A stretch of DNA of 64,000 bases from Chitinophaga hostae. Its GTDB lineage: Bacteria > Bacteroidota > Bacteroidia > Chitinophagales > Chitinophagaceae. Numbering within the stretch: the stretch's first letter is position 1; each line of letters opens with the position of its first letter. Where the stretch lies: the NCBI RefSeq assembly GCF_018224885.1, contig NZ_JAGTXB010000007.1:248001-312000 (forward strand), read 5' to 3'. The notes beneath the pieces were generated by a model. The model ran no database searches. It was not told the DNA's origin and saw only the letters and a program-made list of their open reading frames with translations. Both the position numbers and the translations under genes were made by a program. Positions 41,371-48,665 of the stretch are shown here, piece by piece.

Positions 41371-44232
41371 TTAATCTATTGTAAATACCAGCGCTCCTTT
41401 TACAATTTTGGGTACGCTTTGCTGCGCGTCGGTAAATGGGGCGCTGTAAAAAGGTTCTGATCCGTTATTACTATAGTCTGCTATCAGCAACTGCAGATGC
41501 GCATCCTGTAACCAGCTGCGGAGCGACTGTTTACCGTCCGACAAAACAGTAATACCGTTGCCTGCCGCATCTGTCAACGAAGCCCGCAGGATATGCTGTT
41601 TGGTGGCCCTGAAATCATTGCTGCCCAGCTCATTGGTATCGTCTTTCCATTTGCCGGCAGGCACTTTTCTCCAGGGCTCCACTCCTTCGGTGATCTGCGC
41701 GTGTAGAACAGCCTTCCCTTCATTACGTGCAATATCATCTGCCGGGTAAACGGAAAAACCACCTTTCCTTTTCCAGCTCAGCTGATCAAAGGTAGGGGGT
41801 AATTGCAACAACATTCCATATTGTCTTGCCAGCGAATCTGCCCCATGATACCGGATCTCATAAACCATACTTACTTTATTGTCGGGACGGAAATGATACC
41901 TGATGCTGCCTTTCGCATTAGTATAGGTAACGGTTTCGTTTACCACAATACCGCTGTCGGTAGCTGCCACCTGCAAGGCAGTGGCAAAGAGCGTATAAAG
42001 CGGGTAATTTTTTAACGGGTAGATGTTATTCTGATAGGTTTCTCCGGCTACGTTGGGCTTACCGCCATCTTCACGGTTCACCGGCACCACGCTCCACACC
42101 GGTCCCTGCGACAGGATCGTAACATCTCCTTTCTTTGCGGAAACGATCATGCCGGTTAACCGGCTGATATCAAAAGTATGATCTCCCTGGTAAATGGTAT
42201 AGCTTTGTTCATTTTGTGTATAGCTCAGTTTCACCGGTGCTTTCTTTTCTTCCATAGTAGCGGATTTCAGCGTTATCAACTCTTCGTTCACCACGTTACC
42301 TTCAGGATCTGAAAAAGTGAGTTGCACTTCCGATCCCTCGTTTACAGGAATGGTTAATATACCTTCTCCATGCGGTGCTATGTGCACATTTATTTTCTTC
42401 TCCTGCCCGTCTACCTGGCAATGGATATTTGCGCTAGTGAGCGTGGTAAAATCAAAACGGTTCTCCACCTGCAATAGCAGTTGTTTACCTTTCACGACCG
42501 GCGTTTTGATGTTAGTGACCACTACCGGGGCATACGCTTTTCTCATCCCATAAAATTCCGGTTTTTCCCTTCTCCAGGCATCCAGCGGCCCCCATGGACC
42601 ATAGCCCACTATACGGCCATCGGGAAGATGAAAGTCATCATCGATCCCCGCCCATATGGCGCCTCCCAAACAATTGGGATGACGGTACATGGCATCATAC
42701 ATCAGGGCGAGCGGCTCGCCGTAAGCGGCCCTGATGCCCGGATCTGTAGCCAGTTCACGCCGGTTGTAACAGGACACATGTGCGTACTCTCCAAACAATA
42801 CCGGTCGTTTCATCGTATCTGCAGCACGCGGCCCGGTGCTATCCGGATAATGATATACTGCAATATCGGCCTGACTGCCCGCGTTGTTATAGCCGCCCCA
42901 GCACTGATCGTGAAAGGTGGTGGGCCGGGTAGGATCCATGGCTTTCACGATCGTATTTACACGTGCAAACAAAGGACTCCACAGCGATTCATTTGCAAGC
43001 GACCAGATAATGATACTCGGATGATTACGTTGCGCATTTACTTTTTCTACGTTGGCGCGGATAAAATAGGGCAGGTATTTTTCATCTTTATAATTCCATA
43101 ATCTCCATATTGGTGAAGCGCCGTGTTCTATCCAGCAGATCGCCGATTCACTTTCCACAAACAATCCCAGCTCATCTGCCGCCGCCAAAAATTCTTCCGA
43201 AGGCGGATAATGGGAGGTGCGGATATAATTGCAGTTACCTTTTTTAAACAAGGCTGCATCTTGCCGCGACAGTTCCGGTGTAATGCTGCGGCCCAGGATG
43301 GGATGCACATCATGACGGCATACGCCATGCAGTTTCACCGGTTTGCCATTTACCAGCAAAAGACCACCGTTTACTTTTACTTCGCGGAAGCCTACCTGTT
43401 GAGCGATGGTTTCCAATACTTGTCCGTTTTCCAGCAAACTGGCCTTCAATGTATACAGGCAGGGCTTTTCCGGGTTCCAGGTCTGAACGCGGCCCACCGG
43501 TATTTCCTGCGGGGCGCCGGCAGCTATCGTTTTTTCCGCCACTTTTTTCCCGGCGGCATCCGTGAGTACATAATGCATTGTTCCTTTGGTACTGTTGGTA
43601 CCCAGATCTACCAACAGTGAACCCTGTGTATAGTCCCGGCTTAACTGCGTAGTAATATTTAGTTTTTCGATATTAATATCCGGTAAAACAAATAAAGTAA
43701 CTTTTCGTAAGATGCCACCCATCGTGTGCACTGCGTATTGTGAAATACATCCCAGTTTATCCGAAATGGTCAGGGCCTGCACCTGTACCTCCAGCTGATT
43801 TTCACCCGCTTTCACGGTGCTGCTGATCTCTGCTTCAAAAGGAACAAAACCTCCTTCATGCGTTACTACTGCTTTTCCATTTACCAGTACTTTACCCCAG
43901 GAGCTTACGCCGTCAAAGCGGATCATGATCCGTTTGCCCTGCCAGTCGTCCGGCACCCGGAAGTTACGGTGATAGATGGCAGTATCGCCTTCATTTACCC
44001 GGAACCCCTGCATGGTCCATTCGCCGGGTACTGCAATGGAGGCCGGCTTACCTGCGGCGCCATTTGAAAAAGACCAGTTGCCATTGAGCAACAATAACGG
44101 GGCAGTAACACCGGCTACCATTACGGGCCGGGGCGAAAGGCGGGGAATGGTATAATTATCAGTGGGGGTTTGTGCCTGTGCCCATCCATTGATCAAGAGG
44201 CCGGCGGCAAATAAAACTTTCTTTATCACCAT
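41371..44232 (-). CDS. Secreted GH2-family glycoside hydrolase (beta-galactosidase-like)
   Basis: 953 residues from the ATG at 44232; an earlier TTG is in frame. A signal peptide (MVIKKVLFAAGLLINGWAQAQ region) precedes the GH2 sugar-binding domain (GSWSFSNG-like start, HRNFRVPDDWQGKRIMIRFDGVSS), an immunoglobulin-like domain, and the TIM barrel with KLHGVCRHDVHP, IIWSLANESLW (acid/base Glu) and VLFGEYAHVSC (nucleophile Glu). The long C-terminal part resembles the beta-galactosidase small-chain domain. It probably acts in the periplasm on galactosides. RraA precedes it by 15 nt. Confidence 0.88.
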   Translation of the reverse strand: MVIKKVLFAAGLLINGWAQAQTPTDNYTIPRLSPRPVMVAGVTAPLLLLNGNWSFSNGAAGKPASIAVPGEWTMQGFRVNEGDTAIYHRNFRVPDDWQGKRIMIRFDGVSSWGKVLVNGKAVVTHEGGFVPFEAEISSTVKAGENQLEVQVQALTISDKLGCISQYAVHTMGGILRKVTLFVLPDINIEKLNITTQLSRDYTQGSLLVDLGTNSTKGTMHYVLTDAAGKKVAEKTIAAGAPQEIPVGRVQTWNPEKPCLYTLKASLLENGQVLETIAQQVGFREVKVNGGLLLVNGKPVKLHGVCRHDVHPILGRSITPELSRQDAALFKKGNCNYIRTSHYPPSEEFLAAADELGLFVESESAICWIEHGASPIWRLWNYKDEKYLPYFIRANVEKVNAQRNHPSIIIWSLANESLWSPLFARVNTIVKAMDPTRPTTFHDQCWGGYNNAGSQADIAVYHYPDSTGPRAADTMKRPVLFGEYAHVSCYNRRELATDPGIRAAYGEPLALMYDAMYRHPNCLGGAIWAGIDDDFHLPDGRIVGYGPWGPLDAWRREKPEFYGMRKAYAPVVVTNIKTPVVKGKQLLLQVENRFDFTTLTSANIHCQVDGQEKKINVHIAPHGEGILTIPVNEGSEVQLTFSDPEGNVVNEELITLKSATMEEKKAPVKLSYTQNEQSYTIYQGDHTFDISRLTGMIVSAKKGDVTILSQGPVWSVVPVNREDGGKPNVAGETYQNNIYPLKNYPLYTLFATALQVAATDSGIVVNETVTYTNAKGSIRYHFRPDNKVSMVYEIRYHGADSLARQYGMLLQLPPTFDQLSWKRKGGFSVYPADDIARNEGKAVLHAQITEGVEPWRKVPAGKWKDDTNELGSNDFRATKQHILRASLTDAAGNGITVLSDGKQSLRSWLQDAHLQLLIADYSNNGSEPFYSAPFTDAQQSVPKIVKGALVFTID

Positions 44233-44247
44233 ACATATTTTAAACAA

Positions 44248-44937
44248 CTACATAATTCCATACTTTTCAAAGGCAGCAGATGCCGACATCCCGTTCTCTA
44301 TCTCCCGCTGCACTATTTTTTCTCCGCGTACCTTTTCAAGGGCGAGGCGAAACACGTCTTGTTCCGCATGCTGCGGCACAATGCAAGCGCCATCCATATC
44401 ACCCAATACGATGTCACCCGGTTGTATAATTACCCCGTTCATTTCAATGGGGATACGGAAATCGAGCACTTTACCACGCGGGCCCTGGTCCTGCGCATAA
44501 CGGCCATATGAAAAAGTCGGGAACTGTAATTTTAAAATACCCCGGGTATCGCGGGAGTAGCCGTTTACAACGGCGCCGGCAGCTCCCAGCTTCATGGCTC
44601 GGGTGCTCATCAGCTCACCCCAGAGGGCATAGGTTGGGGAAGAACCGGTACAGATATATACTTCATTTTTTTTCAGGTCATCGAGTGCCCGGAGCATCAG
44701 GCCAAACGGTTGTTGCAGGGTAGCATTGTGCAGACTTTGTTCTCCCGAAATCATATCCGCTTCCAACACCGTCATCGCTCGTCCGGCTACGACCATGGCG
44801 CTGTGCAGGGGTTGTATCTGCGGAGGCAGGAACTGCCGGAACAAGCCCATTTTATCCATCACGTCGCCTACCACCGCGGAAAACAATTCTCCTTTGATCA
44901 GCGAAAAAAGTTCATCGTCATTTTTCCATCTATTCAT
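44248..44937 (-). CDS. RraA-family protein (HMG/CHA-aldolase-like)
   Basis: 229 residues. The fold motifs are GDVMDKMG near the N-terminus, GSSPTYALWGELMSTRAMKLGAAGAVVNGYSRDTRG (with the conserved GxxxxxG-x5-RD site; Arg-Asp for substrate and metal) and GDIVLGDMDGACIVPQ. RraA-like proteins include 4-hydroxy-4-methyl-2-oxoglutarate aldolases, oxaloacetate decarboxylases and the RNase E inhibitor RraA itself. In a sugar-acid operon, a retro-aldol cleavage of a 2-keto-acid is more likely than RNase control. It is the first gene of the operon. Confidence 0.85.
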   Translation of the reverse strand: MNRWKNDDELFSLIKGELFSAVVGDVMDKMGLFRQFLPPQIQPLHSAMVVAGRAMTVLEADMISGEQSLHNATLQQPFGLMLRALDDLKKNEVYICTGSSPTYALWGELMSTRAMKLGAAGAVVNGYSRDTRGILKLQFPTFSYGRYAQDQGPRGKVLDFRIPIEMNGVIIQPGDIVLGDMDGACIVPQHAEQDVFRLALEKVRGEKIVQREIENGMSASAAFEKYGIM

Positions 44938-44962
44938 AGTTGTCCTGTTTCTGTTAATACTC

Positions 44963-44970
44963 CAAAGGTA
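44963..44970 (-). promoter_or_regulatory. -7 box of the RraA operon
   Basis: On the minus strand TACCTTTG matches TAnnTTTG exactly, 25 nt before the RraA ATG. The -33 position has GATG rather than TTTG, which suggests dependence on an activator, for example the AraC-type protein encoded upstream. Confidence 0.55.
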
Positions 44971-44973
44971 TTT

Positions 44974-44987
44974 CTCCTGTACAGGAG
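44974..44987. promoter_or_regulatory. 14-bp palindrome in the RraA promoter spacer
   Basis: CTCCTGT-ACAGGAG is a perfect 14-bp palindrome located 3 nt upstream of the -7 box, inside the -33/-7 spacer. A regulator bound there would contact or block RNA polymerase. Confidence 0.5.
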
Positions 44988-45077
44988 TTCATCCAACTAT
45001 ATTAATCAACATTGCAACTTTTTTAACCCGATTTGATGAAAATTCGTTTTAGTTATATTAATAAAATTACAATCTGG

Positions 45078-45977
45078 TTATGCTTTATGGGTAGATGTTC
45101 TCATTGATTTCCGGTATTGACTGGGGTTTTCTCCTTTAATTTCCCGGAAAAATTTATTGAAGTTGGTGAGGTTCTGGTAACCGCTTTCATAGCAAATTTC
45201 GCCTATGCTGCGATCTTCGTCCAGCAATAGTTTACAGGCATGACCTATTCTTATTTCGTTGATAAACCGGGTAAGGGATTTGCCGGTATGCTTCTTAAAA
45301 TAACGGCAGAAAGCCGGTGGCGTCATATTCGCCAGTGCGGCTACATCATCGAGGCTGGTATCTCCCGGAAAATTATTCATCAGGTATTGGTAGACCACAT
45401 TAATGCGGGCGGTATCTTTTGGCTGAAAGGAGTTTTCGAACTGTATACTGCTCAGGTATTCAAATTCGGCGGAGTCGGTAAGCAGCTCCAGTATTCTCAT
45501 AAAATCGAGCAGCTTTCCCAGCCCTTTCCGGCGGGTAATGCCGGCCAGCAACTGTATTACCTGTTGCTGGGTGTCGCCTGTAAAACGCACACCCCGTTCC
45601 GCTCTTTCTATCAGGCGCTTTACGGGGGCAATGATTTCTTCTTCCTCTGATAGCTGCTGCAGAAAGTTCGCCGGGAAATAGACCACGATAGACTTTACAT
45701 TTCCTTTAACCGGGGCGTCGCGGAACGAGGCATCGTTCAGCCAGATATGCGGCAGGTTGGGGCCCATCAGTACCAGGTCGCCCGGAAGAAAATGATCAAC
45801 ATGATCCCCGACAATACGTTTGCCATGGCTTTCCTGTATCCATACCAGCTCGCATAAATCATGAAAATGAAACGGCGACTGCAGGTAATCCGTATTGATT
45901 TTTTTAATATGAATGGTTTTCGCAGCAGGCGTTCCCACTTCAATAAACTGCGCTTTCATGCCCTGAAAGTAAGGCAT
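45078..45977 (-). CDS. AraC-family transcriptional activator
   Basis: 299 residues. An N-terminal cupin-like sensor (FHFHDLCELVWIQESHGKRIVGD...FLPGDLVLMGPNLPHIW, about 35-95) is followed by a C-terminal double HTH: DTSLDDVAALANMTPPAFCRYFKKHTGKSLTRFINEIRI and SIGEICYESGYQNLTNFNKFFREIKGENPSQYRK. The sensor resembles AraC/RhaS-type sugar regulators. It lies 140 nt upstream of the RraA operon on the same strand and probably activates it; a cotranscript is also possible because the gap has no obvious terminator. Confidence 0.9.
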   Translation of the reverse strand: MPYFQGMKAQFIEVGTPAAKTIHIKKINTDYLQSPFHFHDLCELVWIQESHGKRIVGDHVDHFLPGDLVLMGPNLPHIWLNDASFRDAPVKGNVKSIVVYFPANFLQQLSEEEEIIAPVKRLIERAERGVRFTGDTQQQVIQLLAGITRRKGLGKLLDFMRILELLTDSAEFEYLSSIQFENSFQPKDTARINVVYQYLMNNFPGDTSLDDVAALANMTPPAFCRYFKKHTGKSLTRFINEIRIGHACKLLLDEDRSIGEICYESGYQNLTNFNKFFREIKGENPSQYRKSMRTSTHKA

Positions 45978-45988
45978 ATCTATGAATT

Positions 45989-46018
45989 AAGTATCCGGCT
46001 CGCCGGAGCCGGATACTT
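45989..46018. terminator. 13-bp perfect hairpin overlapping a stop codon
   Basis: AAGTATCCGGCTC-gccg-GAGCCGGATACTT. Its right half contains the first two bases of the stop codon (46017-46019, minus strand) of the 70-residue gene. The hairpin lies between that gene and the start of the AraC gene (45977). There is no strong T tract on the minus-strand side, so it may act as a terminator or an mRNA 3'-end structure. Confidence 0.6.
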
Positions 46019-46229
46019 AGTCTTCCATCACCCGGCAATGAAAACCGGTTTCATTTACCAACATGACTATTTTTCCCGCCTGGAAATCCTCTCCTTCTAC
46101 TCTTAGTACTTTATCGCGGTCTTCCAGGTCGAAATTGATTTTACTTTCCGGAAAATTCCGGCGTAACAGCGCTACAATTTCTTTTGCGGTATCCACCCGC
46201 TTAACGTTCGTTACAAAGACTTCTACCAT
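46017..46229 (-). CDS. Small ferredoxin-fold-like protein
   Basis: 70 residues from the ATG at 46229. The order strand-helix-strand-strand-helix-strand can be read: VEVFVTNV, TAKEIVALLRRNFP, KINFDLEDR, KVLRVEGED, KIVMLVNETG, FHCRVM. This resembles heavy-metal-associated (HMA) domains, but the CxxC metal motif is absent; only one Cys is near the C-terminus. A start at 46283 would extend the frame into the DinB gene. No function is proposed. It follows the DinB gene (stop at 46241) by 11 nt, so the two are probably cotranscribed. Confidence 0.65.
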   Translation of the reverse strand: MVEVFVTNVKRVDTAKEIVALLRRNFPESKINFDLEDRDKVLRVEGEDFQAGKIVMLVNETGFHCRVMED

Positions 46230-46240
46230 TCGAGTTTTTT

Positions 46241-46735
46241 TTACATATAGCTCATAGCGGGATATCCCAAAAGCCGTCTCCACAGCGCTATCTGGCCAAT
46301 ACAGTTAGCTTCGCGGTAAATGGAGAATGTTACCATATCCCAAACAGGAAACGACATTTTCATTTCCGGGAAATCGAGGATACTGTTCAGTTGTTCATCG
46401 GAGGCCTTGATCAATGCTTCTCTTAACACGGGAGTAATAACTTCCCAGTCTTTCTGATATACATCGAGCGACGGATAAGTTACACCATCCTTGATGCCCT
46501 GATTTTTCTGGAAAAACTCACCAATGGATGATTTCTTTTCTACCTTTAAAAAATGTGCGAGATCAAACCGCTGTTGCACCAGGCTACCTGCCAGCCAGGC
46601 CACATGGTTGGCAGCAGTATCGAGGCGTTTGTGTGCATCTGAATCAGAAAGTCCAAACAGTGCTTTTGGGTAAAAGCCGGTCTGCAGATCATACAGTGAG
46701 AGAATGCCGAGCATCCTGTTGCTTACAGTTTCCAT
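46241..46735 (-). CDS. DinB-family protein
   Basis: 164 residues, a four-helix DinB/YfiT-like protein. Helices include LDTAANHVAWLAGSLVQQRFDLAHFL and SFPVWDMVTFSIYREANCIGQIALWRRLLG, the latter matching the DinB C-terminal helix that usually carries metal histidines (HxxxHxxQ); here the histidines are replaced (EANCIGQ), so metal binding is doubtful. Role unknown; relatives include bacillithiol transferases and stress proteins. Divergent from the GlxA-type regulator gene. Confidence 0.75.
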   Translation of the reverse strand: METVSNRMLGILSLYDLQTGFYPKALFGLSDSDAHKRLDTAANHVAWLAGSLVQQRFDLAHFLKVEKKSSIGEFFQKNQGIKDGVTYPSLDVYQKDWEVITPVLREALIKASDEQLNSILDFPEMKMSFPVWDMVTFSIYREANCIGQIALWRRLLGYPAMSYM

Positions 46736-46876
46736 ATTTTATTTATTTTAGGTATTCAAACTTCCTGTAAGTTAGCTGATAATCGCTTCACACACCGATG
46801 CTGATGGAGCCAATCTTAGGGGGTATTTGCGACAAAAACGTTATGTTTGAGAATAACACCAAAAATTGAAAACCGT

Positions 46877-47848
46877 ATGTTACAGATAGGTATCCTGCTT
46901 ATGCGCCACTACAAGCTGTTAAGCCTTGCAGCCATCACTGACGTACTTGACACCGTCAATAAGATTTACCACAAAAACGGTCAGTCAACCCCGTTTACCA
47001 TTCACATGGTACACACCGCAGAAACAGCACATCTTGCAGCCGCTTTTCCCGACTACATTTCACATGGAATAGATGTTGCCACTACTTTTAACCTGGTATT
47101 GGTACCTTCTTTTACTACGGACGACCTGAAGCAGACTATCACAGCAAACCGGGAATACGTTCCCTGGCTGAAACAGCAGTATAAAAACGGCGCAGAGATA
47201 GCCAGCTTCTGTACCGGCGCCTTTTTATTGGGTGCTTCCGGCCTGCTGGATGGAAAAATTGCGACCACCCACGTGGATGCCTGCAAAGATTTCAGCACTG
47301 CATTTCCGGCGGTAAATTTATTATCAGACAAAACCGTTACCCACGACGCCGGCATCTATACCAGTGGTGGCGCCACCTCGACCTTCCACCTGCTATTGCA
47401 TTTGCTGGAAATACATTGCGGTATTGAAATCGCTGTGAGAACCGCAAAAATATTCGCCATTGATATGGGGCGTGATAAACAATCCTATTTCAGCACTTTT
47501 CAGCCAACCCGCAATCATCACGACGACCTTGTGGCCACCGCGCAGCAAAGGATTGAAGCCAGCTACCAGGAGGCTGCCACCATTGAAGAAATGATCAAAG
47601 ACATTCCTTCCAGCCGCAGGAATATTGTAAGAAGATTTAAGCAGGTAACCGGTGTGACCCCTATCGAATACCTGCAGCTCACCCGTATTGAAGCCGCTAA
47701 AAAACTACTCGAACAAACAGGACAACAAATGATGGAAGTGATCTTTAATTCCGGTTATAACGACCCCAAGGCATTCAGAAAGGTCTTTCGCAAAACAGTG
47801 GGAATGACGCCTTCTGAATACCGGGAGAAGTTTAATGCGGTGAGATAG
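46877..47848 (+). CDS. GlxA-type AraC regulator with DJ-1/PfpI-like domain
   Basis: 323 residues from the ATG at 46877; an upstream TTG at 46847 also opens the frame. The N-terminal DJ-1/PfpI-like domain (about 1-190; IASFCTGAFLLGASGLLDGKIATTH contains the nucleophile-elbow Cys) is followed by a C-terminal AraC double HTH (ATIEEMIKDIPSSRRNIVRRFKQVTGVTPIEYLQLTRIEAAKKLLEQT, NSGYNDPKAFRKVFRKTVGMTPSEYR). TATGTTTG at 46842-46849 fits a -7 box and supports the later start. It may control the divergent DinB/small gene pair or the DinB gene after it. Confidence 0.88.
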   Translation: MLQIGILLMRHYKLLSLAAITDVLDTVNKIYHKNGQSTPFTIHMVHTAETAHLAAAFPDYISHGIDVATTFNLVLVPSFTTDDLKQTITANREYVPWLKQQYKNGAEIASFCTGAFLLGASGLLDGKIATTHVDACKDFSTAFPAVNLLSDKTVTHDAGIYTSGGATSTFHLLLHLLEIHCGIEIAVRTAKIFAIDMGRDKQSYFSTFQPTRNHHDDLVATAQQRIEASYQEAATIEEMIKDIPSSRRNIVRRFKQVTGVTPIEYLQLTRIEAAKKLLEQTGQQMMEVIFNSGYNDPKAFRKVFRKTVGMTPSEYREKFNAVR

Positions 47849-47850
47849 CA

Positions 47851-48372
47851 TTAGTTCCTGTCCCAGAAAAAGGGTGGTTCAATACCTAAAGAGCGGAGAT
47901 ACACAAACCCCTGTCCGCGGTGATGAATCTCATTGTCGATAAAATAGAACAGCAGGCTGGTAATAGTTCCTTCATATTGGCCAAAGGCTTTCATGGTTGT
48001 ATGAAAACCGTCCGGGGCAATCCTCGGCCAGTAGTCGTCGATCTGCGTGGTCACCACATCCCATAACTGTAACAATTCCTCTTTGCTGGTTGGTGCTGTT
48101 AACCCGGTATGTTTAAGCAAATCTGCCATCTGCAGCCATTCCCCTGTGGCAAAGCCATGTACCCCGGAAGAGGCAATACGCAGCATTTCCATAATAAGCT
48201 CCGAAAATGGACGCATGCCACCCACGCTGTAGCTGAAAAGCTGGTCGGCCGGGAACTTCTCTATTGCCCTGCGGGTTACCTTGCGATGGCCCTGCCAGTG
48301 CTCCAGGAGCTGTTCACGATTGATAATAACTTCTGTAGCGGGTGCGGTAGCTGTCAATGTATTGTTTTCCAT
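47851..48372 (-). CDS. DinB-family protein
   Basis: 173 residues from the ATG at 48372, a second DinB-like four-helix protein. Likely metal ligands are in QLLEHWQGHRKVTRR (His early in the first helix), and DNEIHHRGQGFVYLRSLG, which retains the His-His-x-x-Gln pattern of active DinB members, unlike the 46241-46735 paralogue. It converges with the GlxA gene (2 nt between stop codons). Upstream, 88 nt away, lies hairpin element D and the UxaC gene on the same strand. Confidence 0.82.
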   Translation of the reverse strand: MENNTLTATAPATEVIINREQLLEHWQGHRKVTRRAIEKFPADQLFSYSVGGMRPFSELIMEMLRIASSGVHGFATGEWLQMADLLKHTGLTAPTSKEELLQLWDVVTTQIDDYWPRIAPDGFHTTMKAFGQYEGTITSLLFYFIDNEIHHRGQGFVYLRSLGIEPPFFWDRN

Positions 48373-48460
48373 AAATCTGTATGTTTTTTGATTACAATAC
48401 AAAGAAACCAGGGGGGGTGTGACAACCCTATGTCAGTAGTCTCAAAAAAAAGTTTCTGGA

Positions 48461-48665
48461 GCGGAGGGGAAGGCCTTCGGCCTTTGTCTTGGGCAGGATT
48501 AAAATGATTTTGATGATTAGGATGATTTTATTCCTTACTTATATAGGACGCTTTTTTTTACTAAAGGTCAGCGCAATACGATGGCACTACCTGGTAAAAG
48601 AAATAAAATCATCCTAATCATCAAAATCATTTTAATCCTGCCCAAAGACCAGCGCCGAAGGCGCT
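48461..48665. repeat. Hairpin element D
   Basis: Arms pair over about 70 bp except at the terminal mini-hairpins, which differ: AAGGCC-ttc-GGCCTT at 48470-48484 and AGCGCC-gaa-GGCGCT at 48651-48665. Each is self-complementary although they no longer match each other exactly. CAGGATTA and four GATT motifs at 9-nt spacing are present in both arms. The right end overlaps the UxaC stop codon by 1 nt; the left end starts with GCGGAGGGGA. Confidence 0.88.

Noticed and set aside
46847..46876. TTG start for the GlxA-type regulator
   Set aside because: The ATG at 46877 gives the expected N-terminus and lies a normal distance after the -7-like TATGTTTG.
2946..48640. GATT units as a CRISPR-like array
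   Set aside because: The 9-nt units are far too short for repeats plus spacers and occur as inverted pairs, not as direct arrays.
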